Below are positions 53,762-62,438 of a DNA stretch of 64,000 bases, in pieces. This DNA comes from Bacteroidales bacterium UBA5219 (lineage in GTDB: Bacteria; Bacteroidota; Bacteroidia; Bacteroidales; ML635J-15). Positions within the stretch are counted from its first letter, which is position 1, and every line of letters starts with the position of its first letter. The DNA lies in the NCBI GenBank assembly GCA_002412425.1, contig DHVB01000021.1:62001-126000 (forward strand), given 5' to 3'. A model generated the notes under the pieces. It searched no databases. It was not told where the DNA came from and was given only the letters and a program-made list of their open reading frames with translations. The translations under genes were made by a program, and so were the position numbers.

Positions 53762-54787
53762 TCACCATCCTAACGCTTTAAGTTCTATTTCTTCGCCGTT
53801 TACAGGAATTAATAATTTTTTATTAGAATCTTCGTGCATATATCCAATTATGCTTACGTCTTGTACTCTTTCAATTTTTTCTTTTTCAGATAGTGGAACA
53901 GTGAAAAGCAATTCATAATCTTCGCCACCGTTTAGAGCAGGAATTAATGGTAATAATCTAAACATTTCGGCAGCTTGAGCAGTTTGTTGATTTATAGGAA
54001 TTTTATCTTCATAAATTACTGCTCCTAAATTAGACTGTTTGCACAAATGCAAAACTTCTGATGATAAACCGTCAGAAATGTCAATCATTGAGTTTGGTTT
54101 GATTCCAGCTTCTTTAAGTCTATTTATTATATCTCGTCTAGGTTCTGGTTTAAGTTGTCTTTCTATAATATAGTCGTAGCCTTGCAAATCGGGTTGTATT
54201 TGAGGGTCTTGCATAAAAACTTCTTTTTCTCTTTCTAAAATTTGTAAACCCATATAAGCAGCACCTAAGTCGCCACTTACACAAATTAAATCGTTTTTCT
54301 TAGCGGTTGAACGATAAACAATTTCGTCTTTTTTTGCTTCGCCAATAACGGTTATGTTTATAAATAATCCTGACAAAGAGCTTGTTGTGTCGCCACCAAT
54401 TAACTCAACATCAAATCTTTCGCAAGCTAAATTAATTCCTTCGTAGAGTAAATCAAGAGCTTGAACCGAAAACTTTTTGCTAATTGCAATAGAAACAGTA
54501 ATATATTTTGGCTTTGCATTCATTGCGTATATGTCGCTCAAATTTACTGCCACAGCTTTATAACCCAAGTGTTTGAGTGGAGAATAAATTAAATCAAAAT
54601 GGATACCTTCGACCAATAAATCAGTTGCAACTAAAAAACAATTGTCTTTGCTTGCTTCAAAAACAGCAGCATCATCACCAATTCCTTTTACTAATTTTTT
54701 GTCGGTAATAGTAAAATTTTTGCTTAGCCTATCAATTAAGGCAAATTCGCCTAAATTTGAAATCTCGTTTAACTGGTTTTTTTTCAT
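53762..54787 (-). CDS. thiL: Thiamine-phosphate kinase
   Basis: ATP-dependent phosphorylation of thiamine phosphate to the active cofactor thiamine diphosphate. The 341-residue protein has the hallmark motifs GIGDDAAVF (about 36-44), TDLLVEGIHFDL, HLGYKAVAVNLSDIYAMNA and MIDISDGLS. It is convergent with tadA and divergent from the repeat-protein gene. No TPP riboswitch was seen in its 5' region. Confidence 0.95.
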   Translation of the reverse strand: MKKNQLNEISNLGEFALIDRLSKNFTITDKKLVKGIGDDAAVFEASKDNCFLVATDLLVEGIHFDLIYSPLKHLGYKAVAVNLSDIYAMNAKPKYITVSIAISKKFSVQALDLLYEGINLACERFDVELIGGDTTSSLSGLFINITVIGEAKKDEIVYRSTAKKNDLICVSGDLGAAYMGLQILEREKEVFMQDPQIQPDLQGYDYIIERQLKPEPRRDIINRLKEAGIKPNSMIDISDGLSSEVLHLCKQSNLGAVIYEDKIPINQQTAQAAEMFRLLPLIPALNGGEDYELLFTVPLSEKEKIERVQDVSIIGYMHEDSNKKLLIPVNGEEIELKALGW

Positions 54788-54855
54788 AAATTAATTTTTG
54801 GCAAGATAATTGAAATTTATTTGTGCAAAAATATGAAAAGTGTATTAATTTTCGT

Positions 54856-54863
54856 TATTTTTG
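54856..54863 (+). promoter_or_regulatory. -7 element (TATTTTTG) before the repeat-protein gene
   Basis: TATTTTTG is an exact TAnnTTTG match. It covers a possible TTG start at 54861, so transcription would begin downstream of that codon. This favours translation from the ATG at 54879 or 54885. No clear -33 TTTG is found. Confidence 0.4.
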
Positions 54864-54878
54864 TTGAAAGTAAATATT

Positions 54879-55991
54879 ATGATTATGAAAAAATATAAAA
54901 TCACTAAGATTTTACCCATATTAATCATTCTGTTTTGCTTTAAATTTCAAGTAAAAGCACAAAATATTTCGTTTTTTACTGATTATTTGAATAATGTTTT
55001 GGTTTTTGATAATGGAAATTTAAAGCAACTCGAACATTTGCCAGTAAAATCTTATGTGCTTGGGAATAATGCTTTCGCATACCAAGATAATGCAGGAAAT
55101 TTTAAAGTTTATCACAATCATTTTTTGCATACCTTGAGTAGTTTTGTTAGCTCTTATACTGTAAGTGATAATTTAATTGCTTGGAAAATGAATACCCAAC
55201 TAAAAGTTTTTGATAATTCATCATCTTTGACTTTGAGCATTGCAGCTACAGATTGCTTTGTGGGAGACGATATCGTTGTTTGGTTTGATGATACTCAAAA
55301 AAAATTAAAAGCATATTATGAAAAAGAAATTTACGAATTAGACGATGCTTTGGGAACAGGTACAATGAATGGAGTTTTTATGGGCGAAAATATTGTGGCA
55401 TTTGTCGATTCTCATGGTTATTTGGGAGTGTTCTATGAAGGAGAAATAGAAAATTTAGGATATTACGATAGAATAAAATCTTTGAAAGTTGGAAGAGACA
55501 TTATAGCTTTTGTAGAAGAACCTTTAAATAATTTTCAAGTTTATTATTTTGGCGATGTTTCTGATTTAGAAAGCTTTGAGCCAAAATCTTATAAAGTAGG
55601 AGATGCTTTTGTTGCTTATGTTGATGCTAATGATTATTTGAAAGTTTTTTACAATTATAAACATGAAACAATTTCCTTTGATAAGCCTAATTTTTATGAA
55701 GTAGCTGATGAGGTAATGGTTTTCGGACTTCAAAATTATTTTAAAGTTTGGTATAAAGGAAAAGTTTTCACACTTGATAGTCATATTCCACAAGATTATA
55801 AGATGAACAATAATATAGTTGTGTGGATTGACCCTCTGGGAAATTTAAAACTCTTTGATGGAGAAAAAGTTGAAACTATTTCTTACGAAACAATTGATGA
55901 ATTTGAAATTCATGGCTCTTGCGTAAAATATAAATTTGGAGTTAATTCCGAAAATATTTACTCAAATGGCAAGACCTATAAAAATGATTAA
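54879..55991 (+). CDS. Secreted protein of about nine 35-residue repeats
   Basis: Unrecognised 370-residue exported protein with a signal peptide (…LFCFKFQVKAQ). The whole mature chain is built of about nine repeats of 33-40 residues with the pattern I-V-A-[FW]-x-D…L-K-V-[FY]-Y-x-G…then a short link ending G-D-[DNE]. Examples are IVAFVDSHGYLGVFYEGEI, FVAYVDANDYLKVFYNYKHE and IVVWIDPLGNLKLFDGEKV. The strand pattern suggests a beta-propeller or beta-solenoid. No T9SS domain, lipobox or transmembrane segment is present. An ATG two codons on (54885) is equally good. It lies 2 bases before queG on the same strand. Confidence 0.75.
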   Translation: MIMKKYKITKILPILIILFCFKFQVKAQNISFFTDYLNNVLVFDNGNLKQLEHLPVKSYVLGNNAFAYQDNAGNFKVYHNHFLHTLSSFVSSYTVSDNLIAWKMNTQLKVFDNSSSLTLSIAATDCFVGDDIVVWFDDTQKKLKAYYEKEIYELDDALGTGTMNGVFMGENIVAFVDSHGYLGVFYEGEIENLGYYDRIKSLKVGRDIIAFVEEPLNNFQVYYFGDVSDLESFEPKSYKVGDAFVAYVDANDYLKVFYNYKHETISFDKPNFYEVADEVMVFGLQNYFKVWYKGKVFTLDSHIPQDYKMNNNIVVWIDPLGNLKLFDGEKVETISYETIDEFEIHGSCVKYKFGVNSENIYSNGKTYKND

Positions 55992-55993
55992 TC

Positions 55994-56914
55994 TTGAAAA
56001 TTCCTGCCGAAAAAATTAAAAATCTTGCAAAAGAAATAGGCTTTAGCGATTGTGGAATAACTAATATATTAGTTGAACAAGAAGTTAAGAAATTTTATAA
56101 AAACTGGATTGAAAATAATTTTAATGCAGAAATGAAATTTCTAGAAAATGAATTTGAAAAAAGATTTGAACCAAAATTAGTTTTCCCAAAAGCAAAATCA
56201 GTTATTGTTTTCATTATTAATTATTATTATAAAGATTATTCTTCAGAAGAATATAAAATTTCAAAATACGCACAAGGTTCTGATTATCATTCTGTTGTAA
56301 AAGATAGGTTGAGGCAGTTTTCAGAAATTTTAAAACAGGAATATTTAGATTTTGAGTCTTATGAGTTTTGTGATACAGCTCCAGTTTTTGAAAAATATTT
56401 TGCAAGTCAAGCAGGTTTGGGTTTTATTGGGAAAAATCGCTGTTTAATAAGTCCTAAATTTGGTTCTTGGGTTTTTATTGGAGGAATATTTTGTAATGCA
56501 GAAATAGAAACCGACAGCAAACTTGATATTTATTGCGGAGATTGTGATATTTGTATAAAGTCTTGTCCAACAGGAGCTTTAAGCTCAAAGGGTTTAGATG
56601 CTGACAAATGTATTTCTTATCATACAATAGAAAATAAAAATGAAGTTCCCGAAAACATAAGAAAAAAGATTACAAATCAATTGTTTGGTTGCGATATATG
56701 TCAAGATTCTTGTCCGTATAATAAAAATCCTATACAAACATCTTGTGTGGAATTTTTACCACAAGAAAAAGTTTATAATCTTGATTTTGAGGAACTTGCA
56801 AATATTTCTAACAAGGAATTTTCAAGGCTGTTTAAAAATACTTCACTTTTAAGAGCTGGAAGAAAAAAGATAATTATTAATTTTGAAAACATAAATTATA
56901 ATAGAAACAAATAG
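55994..56914 (+). CDS. queG: Epoxyqueuosine reductase
   Basis: Cobalamin- and iron-sulfur-dependent enzyme that reduces epoxyqueuosine in tRNA to queuosine. The 306-residue protein has two ferredoxin-like clusters: CGDCDICIKSCPTGAL (about 177-192) and FGCDICQDSCPYN (about 233-245). The catalytic-aspartate region reads EFCDTAPVFEK. It is shorter than E. coli QueG (379), lacking the C-terminal HEAT-like part. Translation starts at TTG (55994); the first ATG in frame is about 36 codons in and would remove conserved residues. Confidence 0.93.
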   Translation: MKIPAEKIKNLAKEIGFSDCGITNILVEQEVKKFYKNWIENNFNAEMKFLENEFEKRFEPKLVFPKAKSVIVFIINYYYKDYSSEEYKISKYAQGSDYHSVVKDRLRQFSEILKQEYLDFESYEFCDTAPVFEKYFASQAGLGFIGKNRCLISPKFGSWVFIGGIFCNAEIETDSKLDIYCGDCDICIKSCPTGALSSKGLDADKCISYHTIENKNEVPENIRKKITNQLFGCDICQDSCPYNKNPIQTSCVEFLPQEKVYNLDFEELANISNKEFSRLFKNTSLLRAGRKKIIINFENINYNRNK

Positions 56915-56920
56915 TTTTAT

Positions 56921-56928
56921 TAGTTTTG
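56921..56928 (+). promoter_or_regulatory. -7 element (TAGTTTTG) before ribE
   Basis: TAGTTTTG is an exact TAnnTTTG match 28 bases before the ATG at 56957. No TTTG at the right distance was found. Confidence 0.4.
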
Positions 56929-56956
56929 CAGAATAATTTTTAAAAATTGTAAAAAT

Positions 56957-57565
56957 ATGTTTTCAGGAATAGTTGAAGAAACAGGAAAAGTAGTTAAGAT
57001 AGAAAAAGACCAAGGTAATTTTCATTTTTTCTTAACATGTTCGTTTGCAGACAAACTAAAAGTTGACCAAAGTCTTGCACACAATGGCGTTTGTCTTACA
57101 GTTGTTAATGTTGACAAAGCAAATAAAATTTATCAAGTTACTGCCATTCAAGAAACTCTTGATAAATCAAATTTAGGACTTTTAAAAGTAGGCGACGAAG
57201 TAAATCTAGAACGTAGCATGAGTATGGACAAGTTGTTAGACGGACATTTAGTTCAAGGACATGTTGACCAAACCGCTGAGTGTGTGAAAGTTGAAGAATC
57301 TGATGGTTCTTGGTATTTTACTTTTAAATACGACAAGTCGAGAGGTAATATTACAGTAGAAAAAGGCTCTATCTCTGTTGATGGTGTTAGCTTAACAGTC
57401 GTAAATTCAAGAGATGATAGATTTTCGGTAGCAATAATTCCTTTTACTTACGAAGTAACAAATTTTCATAACTACAAAGTAGGTACAATTGTAAATTTAG
57501 AATTTGATATTATTGGAAAATATATTCAAAAAATAATGGCTGGCTACCTCGAAAATAAAGCCTAG
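56957..57565 (+). CDS. ribE: Riboflavin synthase alpha chain
   Basis: Dismutates two 6,7-dimethyl-8-ribityllumazine molecules to riboflavin. The 202-residue protein has two lumazine-binding barrels. The first starts MFSGIVEETGKV and contains SLAHNGVCLTVV; the second contains GHLVQGHVDQTAE and KGSISVDGVSLTVV. The length matches the family. No FMN riboswitch was recognised in the 42-base upstream gap. ribF is at 47 kb. Confidence 0.96.
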   Translation: MFSGIVEETGKVVKIEKDQGNFHFFLTCSFADKLKVDQSLAHNGVCLTVVNVDKANKIYQVTAIQETLDKSNLGLLKVGDEVNLERSMSMDKLLDGHLVQGHVDQTAECVKVEESDGSWYFTFKYDKSRGNITVEKGSISVDGVSLTVVNSRDDRFSVAIIPFTYEVTNFHNYKVGTIVNLEFDIIGKYIQKIMAGYLENKA

Positions 57566-57587
57566 TTTTTTATTCAACATACAAAGA

Positions 57588-58907
57588 TTGAATATAATAA
57601 AACATATTACTAATGTTCGTGCATTACAAGCCTTTCAACTAATTAGGTTTGTAGTATTATTTTTGATTAATATAATTTTTTCAAAAAGTAATTTAAAACT
57701 CGGAGAAATTGGTACATACGAAACATTTTTGCTAATAGCTGGAGGTGTAAGTTTTTTCTGGATTGGTGGAATGATACAATCTTTGTTAGGAGTTTATAAC
57801 AATAGCGAAACTTTTGGCAAATCCGAGAAAAATTCAATATTTTTTAATATTACATTGGTTTTTCTTTTCTTAAGCATACTTTCTGCAATATTAGTATTTT
57901 TTAGTCAAGATTTTATTTCCAAATTATTTAGTTTAAATGGACATAACATTCCATATATGAAAATTCTTTTCATGTATATTGTTTTGTCTGGTCCTGTCAA
58001 TTTAGTTGAATATTTTTATCTATTAATTAATAAACCTATACATATTATAGTCTATGGATTGTCAACTTTTGCTTTGCAATTGGTTTGTGTAACTCTCCCT
58101 ATACTTTTGGGATACGACTTGGGCTATGGCTTGTATGGTTTGCTTTTTGTAAATATTTTGCGTTTTGGAATTTTGCTAATCATAGTATATAAATATTCAG
58201 AACTTAAATTTTCCAAAGATTTTTTAAAAGAGTTTTTAAAATTATCAGCACCTTTAATTTTGGGGATATTATTGAGTGGCTCTGCTCAGTACATTGATGC
58301 TTTTTTGGTTTCTTATAAATTTGATGAAGCAAAACTTGCGGTGTTTAGATATGGTGCAAAAGAATTTCCAATTTTTGTTTTGCTAATATATGCTTATAGT
58401 AATGCAATGACACCAAAGTTTGCAAACAAAGACAATCTTCAAAGTGCTTTACTAGAGTTAAAACAAGAAGGTAAAAAATTGATGTCGTGGATTTATCCAT
58501 CTTCTATATTGTTGATTTTAACTAGCAAGTTTTTATATCCTATTGTTTTTAATCCTAACTTTGCCGAAAGTGCAGTAGTTTTCAATGTTTATTTGATGAT
58601 TATTGTTATTAGGTTTTTGTTTACAAGACCTATTGTGATTGGATTTAAAGAAACAAAAGTGATTTTTTGGTCTTCTTTTTTCGAGATTATCCTTAATGTA
58701 ACTCTAAGCTTGATTTTAATTAATGTATGGGGAATTGTAGGTGTTGCTGTTGCTACTTTGATTTCTTATATCTTTGAAAGTTTATATTTGATAATTTATT
58801 TAAAACGAAAACATAATATTTTGCCAAATTCTTATTTGTCGGTAAAACAATATTTGTTTTGGACAAGCTTATTGATTATTGCATTTGTTTTTAGCTTTTA
58901 TATATAA
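57588..58907 (+). CDS. Oligosaccharide flippase-like membrane protein (Wzx/MATE type)
   Basis: Polytopic inner-membrane protein of 439 residues with about twelve hydrophobic segments. It has the layout of polysaccharide flippases: an N-terminal FSKSNLKLGEIGTYETFLL region, and MTPKF-type segment near the middle (YSNAMTPKFANKD). No glycosyltransferase genes lie next to it, so the lipid-linked substrate is unknown. Translation appears to start at TTG (57588), because the first in-frame ATG is inside the second membrane segment. It is convergent with the S41 protease gene (11 bases). Confidence 0.8.
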   Translation: MNIIKHITNVRALQAFQLIRFVVLFLINIIFSKSNLKLGEIGTYETFLLIAGGVSFFWIGGMIQSLLGVYNNSETFGKSEKNSIFFNITLVFLFLSILSAILVFFSQDFISKLFSLNGHNIPYMKILFMYIVLSGPVNLVEYFYLLINKPIHIIVYGLSTFALQLVCVTLPILLGYDLGYGLYGLLFVNILRFGILLIIVYKYSELKFSKDFLKEFLKLSAPLILGILLSGSAQYIDAFLVSYKFDEAKLAVFRYGAKEFPIFVLLIYAYSNAMTPKFANKDNLQSALLELKQEGKKLMSWIYPSSILLILTSKFLYPIVFNPNFAESAVVFNVYLMIIVIRFLFTRPIVIGFKETKVIFWSSFFEIILNVTLSLILINVWGIVGVAVATLISYIFESLYLIIYLKRKHNILPNSYLSVKQYLFWTSLLIIAFVFSFYI

Positions 58908-58918
58908 TTTTCGAGGTT

Positions 58919-60547
58919 TTATTTTTCTATCAATTTTCTATTGTTTCTAATTACATTCATCACAGTATCAATCACAGGGTCTATTGTATTTGAAATTTCA
59001 TAAAAAGACGAATCTCCTAAAATTTGTCGTGCAATATATGCGTAAAGATTGTTTTCAATATATTTTCCAGAAATTCTAATGTCTCTTTGTGAAACAGTGA
59101 TATTGTTTTCACTAAGGTAGTTGTAAAATTTTTGCAAAACAGCATCTTTTTTAAGAAATCTTAGTAATTCATTTGTAGATTTAATTTTTTCTAATCGGCT
59201 TCTATTTTCTTCTACATATTCTATAGAAAATATATAGTCTAAATTATTTCTACTAATTTTGCCATAAGCGTCAGTATATCCAGATGTGTCAATTGGTACA
59301 AAAATATCTGGCATTATACCTCCACTACCAAAAACTGGTCTTTTATTTTTTGTGTAAAAAATTAGCGAATCGTTAAGTTTAATGCTGTCTTTATCTAAAA
59401 ATTCACCATTTAAGAATCTATTATAAACTTCAAGGTTGTATTCGTCAGCACCATGTTCGTAAGGCTTTTGAATGCAACGTCCTGAAGGAGTAAAATATCT
59501 TGCAGTTGTTAGTCTAATAACAGAACCGTCATTAAAAGTTGTAGCTTCTTGCACTAATCCTTTTCCATATGAGCGTCTGCCAATTATAAAACCTCTATCA
59601 TTATCTTGAATTGCACCAGCTACAATTTCAGATGCAGATGCAGAAAATTCATTTATAAGTACAATTATTTCCATATTTTGGCAATAATTGCGTTTACTAG
59701 TTGATTTTACAAATTGTTTTTGTCTTGCTCTACCTTCTGTATAAACAAGGTCGATGTCTTTAGGGAAAAATTCATCTAAAATATCTGTTGCTGCTGTTAG
59801 GTATCCACCCGAATTGTCTCTAAGGTCTAAAACAATTGTGTCAAGACCAGTTTTTTGAAGAGTAAACATTGCATCAACAAATTGAGAGTGAGTGTTAGCA
59901 GCAAAGTATGCGATTTTTAAGTAAGCCGTTTTTGGAGCTAATTTGTAAGCAGCATCAACACTGTAAAGAGGAATTTTATCTCTAATAATTGAAAAATTTA
60001 AAAGGCGTTTACTGTTTTTTCGTAAAATTTTGAGATCTACATTTGTTTTAGCAGGACCTTTTAACATTTTTATTACCTCTTCGTTTTTAATACCAACACC
60101 AGCAATTTTGGTAGAGTCAACAAAAATTATTTTGTCACCAGCTTTGAGACCTGCCTTTTCAGAAGGACCGTTTTTAATTACATTTACAACTAAAAGTGTA
60201 TCTTTGAACATATTGAATTGTATTCCTATTCCCTCAAAGTCTCCAGAAAGTTCTTCCTGCATGCTTTTTGCGTCTTCTGCGGTAATATATATGCTGTGTG
60301 GGTCTAAGGATTCTAATATTTTTGGTATTGCTAGTTCAATTAATTCATTATTTGATATGCTGTCAACATATTCGCTAGCAATAAAGTCTAATAATAAACT
60401 TAACTTATCTATTCTTTTTGGTACTAGTAAGCTAGAGTTTTTGTTGTTTGCACTAAAAAAGTCGGCTACAAAAATTCCGAACAAAATAGATGCTGCTATA
60501 ATGAGAGGTAGTAAGCTAGAAATTTTAGAATTGTTAAAATTACTCAT
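58919..60547 (-). CDS. S41 family C-terminal processing protease
   Basis: Periplasmic serine protease of the CtpA/Prc type, anchored by one N-terminal membrane segment (about 12-30, LLPLIIAASILFGIFVADFF). The 542-residue protein has a PDZ domain (about 90-170: GIGIQFNMFKDTLLVVNVI, GPSEKAGLKAGDKIIFVD). The catalytic domain carries the nucleophile serine in FSASASEIVAGA (about 305) and the lysine in GRRSYGKGLV (about 325). It overlaps the dCMP deaminase gene by 8 bases. Substrates are not known. Confidence 0.93.
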   Translation of the reverse strand: MSNFNNSKISSLLPLIIAASILFGIFVADFFSANNKNSSLLVPKRIDKLSLLLDFIASEYVDSISNNELIELAIPKILESLDPHSIYITAEDAKSMQEELSGDFEGIGIQFNMFKDTLLVVNVIKNGPSEKAGLKAGDKIIFVDSTKIAGVGIKNEEVIKMLKGPAKTNVDLKILRKNSKRLLNFSIIRDKIPLYSVDAAYKLAPKTAYLKIAYFAANTHSQFVDAMFTLQKTGLDTIVLDLRDNSGGYLTAATDILDEFFPKDIDLVYTEGRARQKQFVKSTSKRNYCQNMEIIVLINEFSASASEIVAGAIQDNDRGFIIGRRSYGKGLVQEATTFNDGSVIRLTTARYFTPSGRCIQKPYEHGADEYNLEVYNRFLNGEFLDKDSIKLNDSLIFYTKNKRPVFGSGGIMPDIFVPIDTSGYTDAYGKISRNNLDYIFSIEYVEENRSRLEKIKSTNELLRFLKKDAVLQKFYNYLSENNITVSQRDIRISGKYIENNLYAYIARQILGDSSFYEISNTIDPVIDTVMNVIRNNRKLIEK

Positions 60548-60980
60548 TGTCTTTAAAGTTTATAACTTCAATGTTTGCTCTTTTTAAAAGTTTGTGTCCA
60601 TCATCGTTACGATAATCGTCTAAATAAACAACTCTTTTAATACCCGCTTGTATTATTAGTTTAGCACATTCTATGCAAGGCGAAGTAGTTGCATAAAGTG
60701 TTGCTCCAAGACTATTGTTTCCAGATTTTGCAACTTTAGTTATTGCATTTGCTTCGGCGTGCAAAACATAGGCTTTAGTTTTGTCGTTTTCATCTTCACA
60801 CTCGTTTTCAAAACCTTCAGGTGTTCCATTAAATCCGTCTGATATTATCATTTTGTCTTTAACAATAAGAGCGCCTACTTGTCTTCGTTTGCAGTATGAG
60901 TTTTTTGCCCAAATTGCAGCCATTTCGAGGTAATGTTTGTCAAATTGATTTTGTTTTTGTGTGCTTACGAGTTTATTCAT
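60540..60980 (-). CDS. dCMP deaminase family protein
   Basis: Zinc-dependent deaminase that probably converts dCMP to dUMP for thymidylate synthesis. The 146-residue protein has the zinc motifs HAEANAI (about 74-80) and SPCIECAKLI (about 99-108). The N-terminal 'YCKRRQVGALIVKD' and SDGFNGTPEGF are typical of the ComEB/dCMP deaminase family. It begins immediately after a tRNA-Leu and its terminator (minus-strand order) and overlaps the S41 gene at its end. Confidence 0.92.
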   Translation of the reverse strand: MNKLVSTQKQNQFDKHYLEMAAIWAKNSYCKRRQVGALIVKDKMIISDGFNGTPEGFENECEDENDKTKAYVLHAEANAITKVAKSGNNSLGATLYATTSPCIECAKLIIQAGIKRVVYLDDYRNDDGHKLLKRANIEVINFKDNE

Positions 60981-60994
60981 AGTTTACATTTTTT

Positions 60995-61018
60995 AAAAAA
61001 GCCCTCTTTGTTGAGGGC
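60995..61018 (-). terminator. Terminator after tRNA-Leu
   Basis: On the minus strand GCCCTC (61018-61013) and GAGGGC (61006-61001) form a 6-bp stem with a 6-base loop, followed by six T (61000-60995). It starts 2 bases after the tRNA end and separates it from the deaminase gene. Confidence 0.85.
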
Positions 61019-61020
61019 AG

Positions 61021-61104
61021 TACCCGGGGCCGGGGTCGAACCGGCACTCCAGGGAAGGAACTGGTGTTTGAGACCAGCGCGTCTACCGATTCCGCCACCC
61101 GGGC
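61021..61104 (-). tRNA. tRNA-Leu (anticodon CAA)
   Basis: An 84-base cloverleaf on the minus strand. The acceptor stem is GCCCGGG with CCCGGGT, so the first pair is G-U. The anticodon stem CTGGT/ACCAG encloses CTCAAAC, giving anticodon CAA, which reads UUG. A long variable arm and the GGTTCGACC T-loop region fit a class II tRNA-Leu. The discriminator base is A. The 3' CCA is not encoded. Confidence 0.95.
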
Positions 61105-61156
61105 AATTCGGAGCAAAAATAATACCTTATTTTTAAATTACAAATAATTATTTTTA

Positions 61157-62359
61157 CTATTTTTTAAATACTTGCACAGCACGTTCAAAAATACCGTGTA
61201 CATATGCTATTAACATACCATAATTTGTTACTGGAATTTTGGCATCTACTGCTGGTTTTAGCCTATTTTGAACTTGCTTTTTTGTTAACACACATCCACC
61301 ACATTGTATAACTAAAGCATAATTTTGAATTGCTTCAGGAATATTGTCTAAACCACTAACAACAGTAAAGTTTAATTCCTTTTTTGTGTAATTTCTTAAT
61401 AAAGTTGGAATTTTCTTTCGTCCTATATCATCGCAAGAAACATGATGACTACAAGATTCTAAAATTAAAATATTGTCTCCGTCTTTTAAGTTTTCAATAT
61501 GTGGTGTGCCTTCAATATATGCCTGAAAATCACCTTTTTGTCTAGCTAAAACAATTGAAAAACTAGTTAATAGAATACTTTTATCTATTAGTTTGCTAAC
61601 TGTGTCAAAAATTTGAGAATCAGTAATAACTAAGTTGGGCTTTACTTTTGATTTTTCTAAAAAATCTTTTATTTCATCTTGCTTTAAAATAATTGATATA
61701 GCATCATTGTCTAAAACATCGCGAATAGTTTGAACTTGAGGTAAAATTAATCGCCCAGCAGGTGTGCCAGCATCAATTGTGCTTACTAATAAAATTAAAT
61801 CCCCTTTTTTTATAATATCGCCTAAAAGAGTATCAGTTTTTAAAGATAAATCAGGAATTGTTGATTTTATAAGTTCAAAAATTTCATCTCTTTTTGTCAA
61901 ATCTTTTATTGAAAAATCAATAATGTTTTTTGTGAAATTGTTTTTTAATTTTTGTTCTAAATCTGTATTAAGTGATTGTATGTCAGATTTGCTGTGCAGT
62001 AAAATATATGGCAGTTTTGCATTATTAAAGTTGTTTATTAAACTTTCTTCGTATTTGCCAAAAGTATTAGAATCAAATACCAAAATTGCTAAGTCAACTT
62101 TATCAGTTGTATCTAAAGTTTTTTTTGTTCTTAAATCTCCAATTTCGCCAGCATCATCAATTCCAGCCGTGTCAATAAAAATTGCTGGACCAAATCCTGT
62201 AATTTCAAAACTTCGTTTTACTGGATCGGTGGTTGTACCCGGTAAATCTGCAACAATAGAAATGTTTTGCCCAGATAAAAAATTTATTAAAGCGCTTTTA
62301 CCTACATTTCTACGTCCATATATTCCTATGTGTATTTTATTCTCTTTCCCTAAAGCCAT
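61157..62359 (-). CDS. hydF: [FeFe] hydrogenase H-cluster maturation GTPase HydF
   Basis: Scaffold on which the diiron subcluster of [FeFe] hydrogenase is built with HydE and HydG. The 400-residue protein has an N-terminal G domain (GRRNVGKSAL at about 15-24, DTAG, HSKSD). The C-terminal cluster-binding part has ESCSHH (about 302) and IQCGGC (about 351-356). The histidine often placed before CxxC is a glutamine here, as in some homologues. No hydE, hydG or hydrogenase gene lies in the window. It is divergent from the propeller gene. Confidence 0.93.
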   Translation of the reverse strand: MALGKENKIHIGIYGRRNVGKSALINFLSGQNISIVADLPGTTTDPVKRSFEITGFGPAIFIDTAGIDDAGEIGDLRTKKTLDTTDKVDLAILVFDSNTFGKYEESLINNFNNAKLPYILLHSKSDIQSLNTDLEQKLKNNFTKNIIDFSIKDLTKRDEIFELIKSTIPDLSLKTDTLLGDIIKKGDLILLVSTIDAGTPAGRLILPQVQTIRDVLDNDAISIILKQDEIKDFLEKSKVKPNLVITDSQIFDTVSKLIDKSILLTSFSIVLARQKGDFQAYIEGTPHIENLKDGDNILILESCSHHVSCDDIGRKKIPTLLRNYTKKELNFTVVSGLDNIPEAIQNYALVIQCGGCVLTKKQVQNRLKPAVDAKIPVTNYGMLIAYVHGIFERAVQVFKK

Positions 62360-62394
62360 GTTTATAATTTTTTTTAAAAATTTAGTTTAAGTAT

Positions 62395-62425
62395 TTTGTC
62401 TTTTAACAAATTAAAATTAAGTTTG
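62395..62425 (+). promoter_or_regulatory. Promoter of the propeller-sensor gene
   Basis: TTTG (62395-62398), a 19-base spacer and TAAGTTTG (62418-62425) form a complete Bacteroidota -33/-7 match. The leader to the ATG at 62439 would be about 7 bases. Confidence 0.65.
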
Positions 62426-62438
62426 TTAAAAATATTTT

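Noticed and set aside
54795..54812. Sigma-54-like site, TTGGCA with TTGA, before the repeat-protein gene
   Set aside because: The -12 part reads GA; a standard -7 match lies closer to the gene.
54861..54878. TTG start of the repeat protein at 54861
   Set aside because: It overlaps a -7 promoter match; two ATG codons just downstream give a normal signal peptide.
60030..60587. 185-codon open frame on plus inside the S41 protease gene
   Set aside because: Antisense shadow of a conserved protease domain with no independent evidence.
61764..62390. 208-codon open frame on plus inside hydF
   Set aside because: Antisense shadow of the conserved HydF gene; its composition is a mirror of that gene and no motif is present.
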